Assembly: GCA_030746295.1 (NCBI GenBank)
Contig: JASLMY010000213.1
Span: forward strand, 1 to 8,670
Origin: Alphaproteobacteria bacterium
GTDB lineage: Bacteria; Pseudomonadota; Alphaproteobacteria; GCA-2731375
Length of the DNA: 8,670 nucleotides
Direction of reading: 5' to 3'
Shown: piece after piece, positions 6,528 to 8,670 of the stretch
How positions within the stretch are numbered: the first letter of the stretch is position 1
Layout of the letters: each line of letters starts with the position of its first letter
Translations under genes and position numbers: made by a program
Notes under the pieces: model-generated
Told to the model about the DNA's origin: nothing
Database searches by the model: none
What the model saw: only the letters and a program-made list of their open reading frames with translations

Positions 6528-7582
6528 GTCACGAAGCGTTCGGCCGCCGGCCTGCCGACGGTCTGGGCGCGGTACCTCTCTTGGCCGTTCCGGGCAATCT
6601 CCAGGTAGCGAGGGTAATCGTCCAGAATGCGCTCGATCTTACCGTCGAGATCGTCCAAGTCCCAGTCGTGCGCCACGTAAGTGACGTCTTCCTGGTAGAG
6701 GTCGGGATAGGTCTCGAGGTGTGACATGTCGGGCTTCAGGAGCAACGCGCCGGCGATGAAGGTCTCGAAGTCCTTGTAGTTGACCTCGCTGTAGCCGAAG
6801 GGCGAGGCGACGATCTTGGCGTCACGAAGCTCGCGGCAATAGGCGATCTTGGAGACGCGATCGATCCGCCGATAGCGCGCCAGTGCCTCTGCCAGACGCC
6901 GCCTCTGATACGCCACGGTCTCGTATTTGTAGCTGAGCCCCATGCGACAGGAGATGTCGATGGTCCGGTCCGCAGAGGGCGGGTGAAACCGGCTCGTCGG
7001 GCGCATCAGGAAGGCGAGCGGCAGATGGGCGTAGAGCGCCGAGATCCTGGGCCCCAGCAGCGAATAGTTGGCGAGCGCCGTGTTCCAGGAGAGGCGCAGC
7101 TTGCCGAGCTCGGCGGCGTCGGCGACGGGCGTCGAGCAGGCCGGTGCCGGATCGACGATGCCGTCGTGCCGATGGTAGTGGTCGGTGAACTGACGCAGGC
7201 CATAGAGCGGCCGCTGGTAGAGGGTGCGATCGCGAAGCAGGTTGGTCTTGTAGTACCGCGTCACCAGCGGCAGGACGTCGGCGTTGACGGTGCCCGACGT
7301 GGAGGCCCGATCGAAGAACAGAACCAGCGGCCCCCGCGCCACCAGATCGGCGATGAGGTCCCGCGCCCGATCGCGATGCTCGACCCAGGGGCCGCGCCAG
7401 AACGAGCTGCTGAGGATCAGGACCTCGCAGTCGGTCAGCGCCGCCGTCACCTGCTGGTGGAGATGAAAGCTCAAGCCGGCGTCCGCCAGCAGGCCGCGGT
7501 TGGCCAGGATCGGCGCCAAGAAGGCGCGCACGTTCTGGTCCTCCAGCGGCGGCGTCAGGATGTTGATGCACTTAGCACTCAT
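6449..7582 (-). CDS. CgeB-like putative glycosyltransferase
   Basis: A 377-residue protein whose C-terminal half resembles the donor-binding domain of the CgeB/Glyco_trans_1_2 group of GT-B glycosyltransferases. The segment SPFGYSEVNYKDFETFIAG (260-278), followed by LLLKPDMSHLETYPDLY and VTYVAHDWDLDDL (300-312), is the recognised pattern: a conserved acidic pair, a gain-of-stage helix and a strand. The N-terminal half (1-200) has Rossmann-like strands (INILTPP, CEVLILSSSFW, PLVLFFDRAS) but no signature I can name; a basic/aromatic patch LLRDRTLYQRPLYGLRQF lies at 115-132. The start at ATG 7582 overlaps the stop of the upstream glycosyltransferase (ATGA), with GGAGG 13 bases upstream and a nearer GGGG run. 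No signal peptide or membrane segment is seen, so it is probably cytoplasmic. Glycosyl transfer in the same glycan pathway is a reasonable guess; the substrate is unknown and a non-catalytic role is possible. Confidence 0.8.
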   Translation of the reverse strand: MSAKCINILTPPLEDQNVRAFLAPILANRGLLADAGLSFHLHQQVTAALTDCEVLILSSSFWRGPWVEHRDRARDLIADLVARGPLVLFFDRASTSGTVNADVLPLVTRYYKTNLLRDRTLYQRPLYGLRQFTDHYHRHDGIVDPAPACSTPVADAAELGKLRLSWNTALANYSLLGPRISALYAHLPLAFLMRPTSRFHPPSADRTIDISCRMGLSYKYETVAYQRRRLAEALARYRRIDRVSKIAYCRELRDAKIVASPFGYSEVNYKDFETFIAGALLLKPDMSHLETYPDLYQEDVTYVAHDWDLDDLDGKIERILDDYPRYLEIARNGQERYRAQTVGRPAAERFVTYFSSLLGEAEAGDLTMPERSVASSS

Positions 7583-8670
7583 CCCCGTGCATCGGCCTCC
7601 GCCGACAAGCGACCCGCCGGCAACGGGTCCAACCCCAGCGCCTCGGTCCAGGCCTCGAGCACTGCCTCCGCGCCGTGGCCGCGAAGCCGCTGCCGCGCCG
7701 CCTCGCCCAGCGCCTGTCGCAGGTCGGGATTCTCGATCAGTCGCCGCAGCGCCCCGACCAGTGCTTGCCAATCGTCGGCGGGGACCACCAAGCCAGTCTT
7801 GCCGTCGTCGACATACTCGAGCGGCCCGCCCGAGGCGTCGCTGACGATGCACGGCATCCCGGCGCTCATCGCCTCCAACAACACGTTCGGCGTGCCTTCG
7901 AAGCGCGAGGGCAGCGCAAAGACCTCCGCCGCCAAATAGTAGGGATTGGGGTCCGCCACCTGTCCGACGAAGTGGACACGGTCGGCGATGCCGAGATCGC
8001 CCGCCTGCCGGCGCAACGCTGCCTCGCTTTCGCCCGTGCCGACGATGGCAAGCTGCCAGCCCAAATGATCGGCCGCGACCGCGGCGAACGCGTCGATCAG
8101 CACGTCCTGTGCCTTCTGCGGCGCCAGGCGACCGACGTTCAAGATCGTCGGCCCCGCCAGATCGGCTCTTGCCGAGGATCGATCTTGGACCACCGGGTTC
8201 GGAACGAAGGCCAGCTTCTCCGCGGGCACGAAACGCTCGAGCGTGGCGATGGCGCCGCGGCTGTTCGCCGTCACCCGGTCGGCCATGGGATAGGTCCGCC
8301 GCCGCAAGAGGTCCCAAGCACGGCCCAGCGACTGACGCGCGGGATCGTTGCGCTCGGATATGGTGACCTCCAGGCCCAGGCCTCGCGTCGCCAGCACGGT
8401 CAGCACGTTCATCGCGCCGGTGAATGCCAGCACACGCGGGGCACCGCACGCCTTGAAGGCCCGGCGCAATGCCTTGAGGCGCCGAAGGTTCGCGGTCACG
8501 GCCGCCAGAGGCCCCTTGGACGGCGCCAGGCCGTCGATGCTGATACGTCGGATTTCCGGCGCCAATCGAAAGAAGTCGCTGCCGGGCGCGCTCAAGGTGA
8601 CGAGGCTGATCGGTCGCCCCTCCGCCGCCCAGGCGTTGGCGAGATGGGTGAAAACGCGCTGTGCCCCACC
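7579..8670 (-). CDS. AmsD-like GT4 glycosyltransferase (5' end beyond window)
   Basis: A GT4 glycosyltransferase of the AmsD-like subgroup, a family found in exopolysaccharide (amylovoran-type) and O-antigen loci. The frame is open to the right edge and already shows GGAQRVFTHLA there, which belongs at about residue 12 to 20 of such proteins, so only the first few codons are missing. The visible part has 363 residues, numbered from the window edge: the subgroup's ISERNDP (104-110), TANSRGA (134-140), VPNPV (156-160), LNVGRLAPQKAQDVLIDAF (177-195) opening the donor domain, and RFEGTPNVLLEAM with the EX7E pair E258 and E266, then GGPLEYVDDGKTGLVV. A TTG at 8595 is in frame but would remove the first part of the fold and is not the start. 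It is upstream of and translationally coupled to the CgeB-like gene, so the two probably act on the same glycan. Sugar specificity cannot be read. Confidence 0.93.
   Translation of the reverse strand, partial: GGAQRVFTHLANAWAAEGRPISLVTLSAPGSDFFRLAPEIRRISIDGLAPSKGPLAAVTANLRRLKALRRAFKACGAPRVLAFTGAMNVLTVLATRGLGLEVTISERNDPARQSLGRAWDLLRRRTYPMADRVTANSRGAIATLERFVPAEKLAFVPNPVVQDRSSARADLAGPTILNVGRLAPQKAQDVLIDAFAAVAADHLGWQLAIVGTGESEAALRRQAGDLGIADRVHFVGQVADPNPYYLAAEVFALPSRFEGTPNVLLEAMSAGMPCIVSDASGGPLEYVDDGKTGLVVPADDWQALVGALRRLIENPDLRQALGEAARQRLRGHGAEAVLEAWTEALGLDPLPAGRLSAEADARG

Noticed and set aside
6528..6600. Possible terminator hairpin after the rightward gene (GGCCGCCGGCC)
   Set aside because: There is no following T run, and the sequence is coding on the minus strand in a GC-rich gene, where such short palindromes are expected by chance.
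7583..8449. An open frame extending the CgeB-like gene to 666 residues
   Set aside because: The added region is a shadow of the AmsD-like gene in another frame, rich in Arg, Gly and Ala with no domain pattern.

Overview
The window is a stretch of a surface-glycan (exopolysaccharide, capsule or O-antigen) biosynthesis locus from a very GC-rich bacterium, by eye about two thirds G+C, with G/C at most third codon positions. The composition, the many long antisense shadow frames and the style of the proteins suggest an alphaproteobacterium (Rhodospirillales/Rhizobiales-like). That placement is an inference; no rRNA or marker gene is present to settle it.

There are seven protein genes in three transcription units. 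The left unit reads leftward: a GT4 glycosyltransferase (5193 to 4027), an AsnB-type glutamine-dependent amidotransferase (4027 to 2045), a class I SAM-dependent methyltransferase (2038 to 1004) and a second GT4 glycosyltransferase that runs off the left edge (980 or 1016 to 1). Its genes overlap or lie a few bases apart, so it is almost certainly one operon. A single rightward gene, a CapM/PglA-like GT4 glycosyltransferase (5319 to 6527), sits in the middle. The right unit also reads leftward: an AmsD-like GT4 glycosyltransferase that enters from the right edge (8670 to 7579), then a CgeB-like putative glycosyltransferase (7582 to 6449), joined by a 4-base ATGA overlap.

The rightward gene shares a short, AT-richer divergent control region (5194 to 5318) with the left operon. 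Its 3' end overlaps the 3' end of the right unit tail-to-tail by 79 bp, so no terminator lies between them.

Together the genes look like the assembly part of a glycan pathway. Four GT4 enzymes and one GT-like protein would build an oligosaccharide on a lipid carrier. The amidotransferase could convert a sugar carboxylate (uronic acid) to an amide, and the methyltransferase could methylate a sugar or end group. No polymerase, flippase, priming transferase, export gene or sugar-nucleotide synthesis gene is in the window; these would be expected nearby. I saw no tRNA, rRNA, CRISPR array, insertion sequence or phage gene. I did not find a convincing new kind of system. The least familiar gene is the CgeB-like protein, and the most notable structural feature is the antisense gene overlap.
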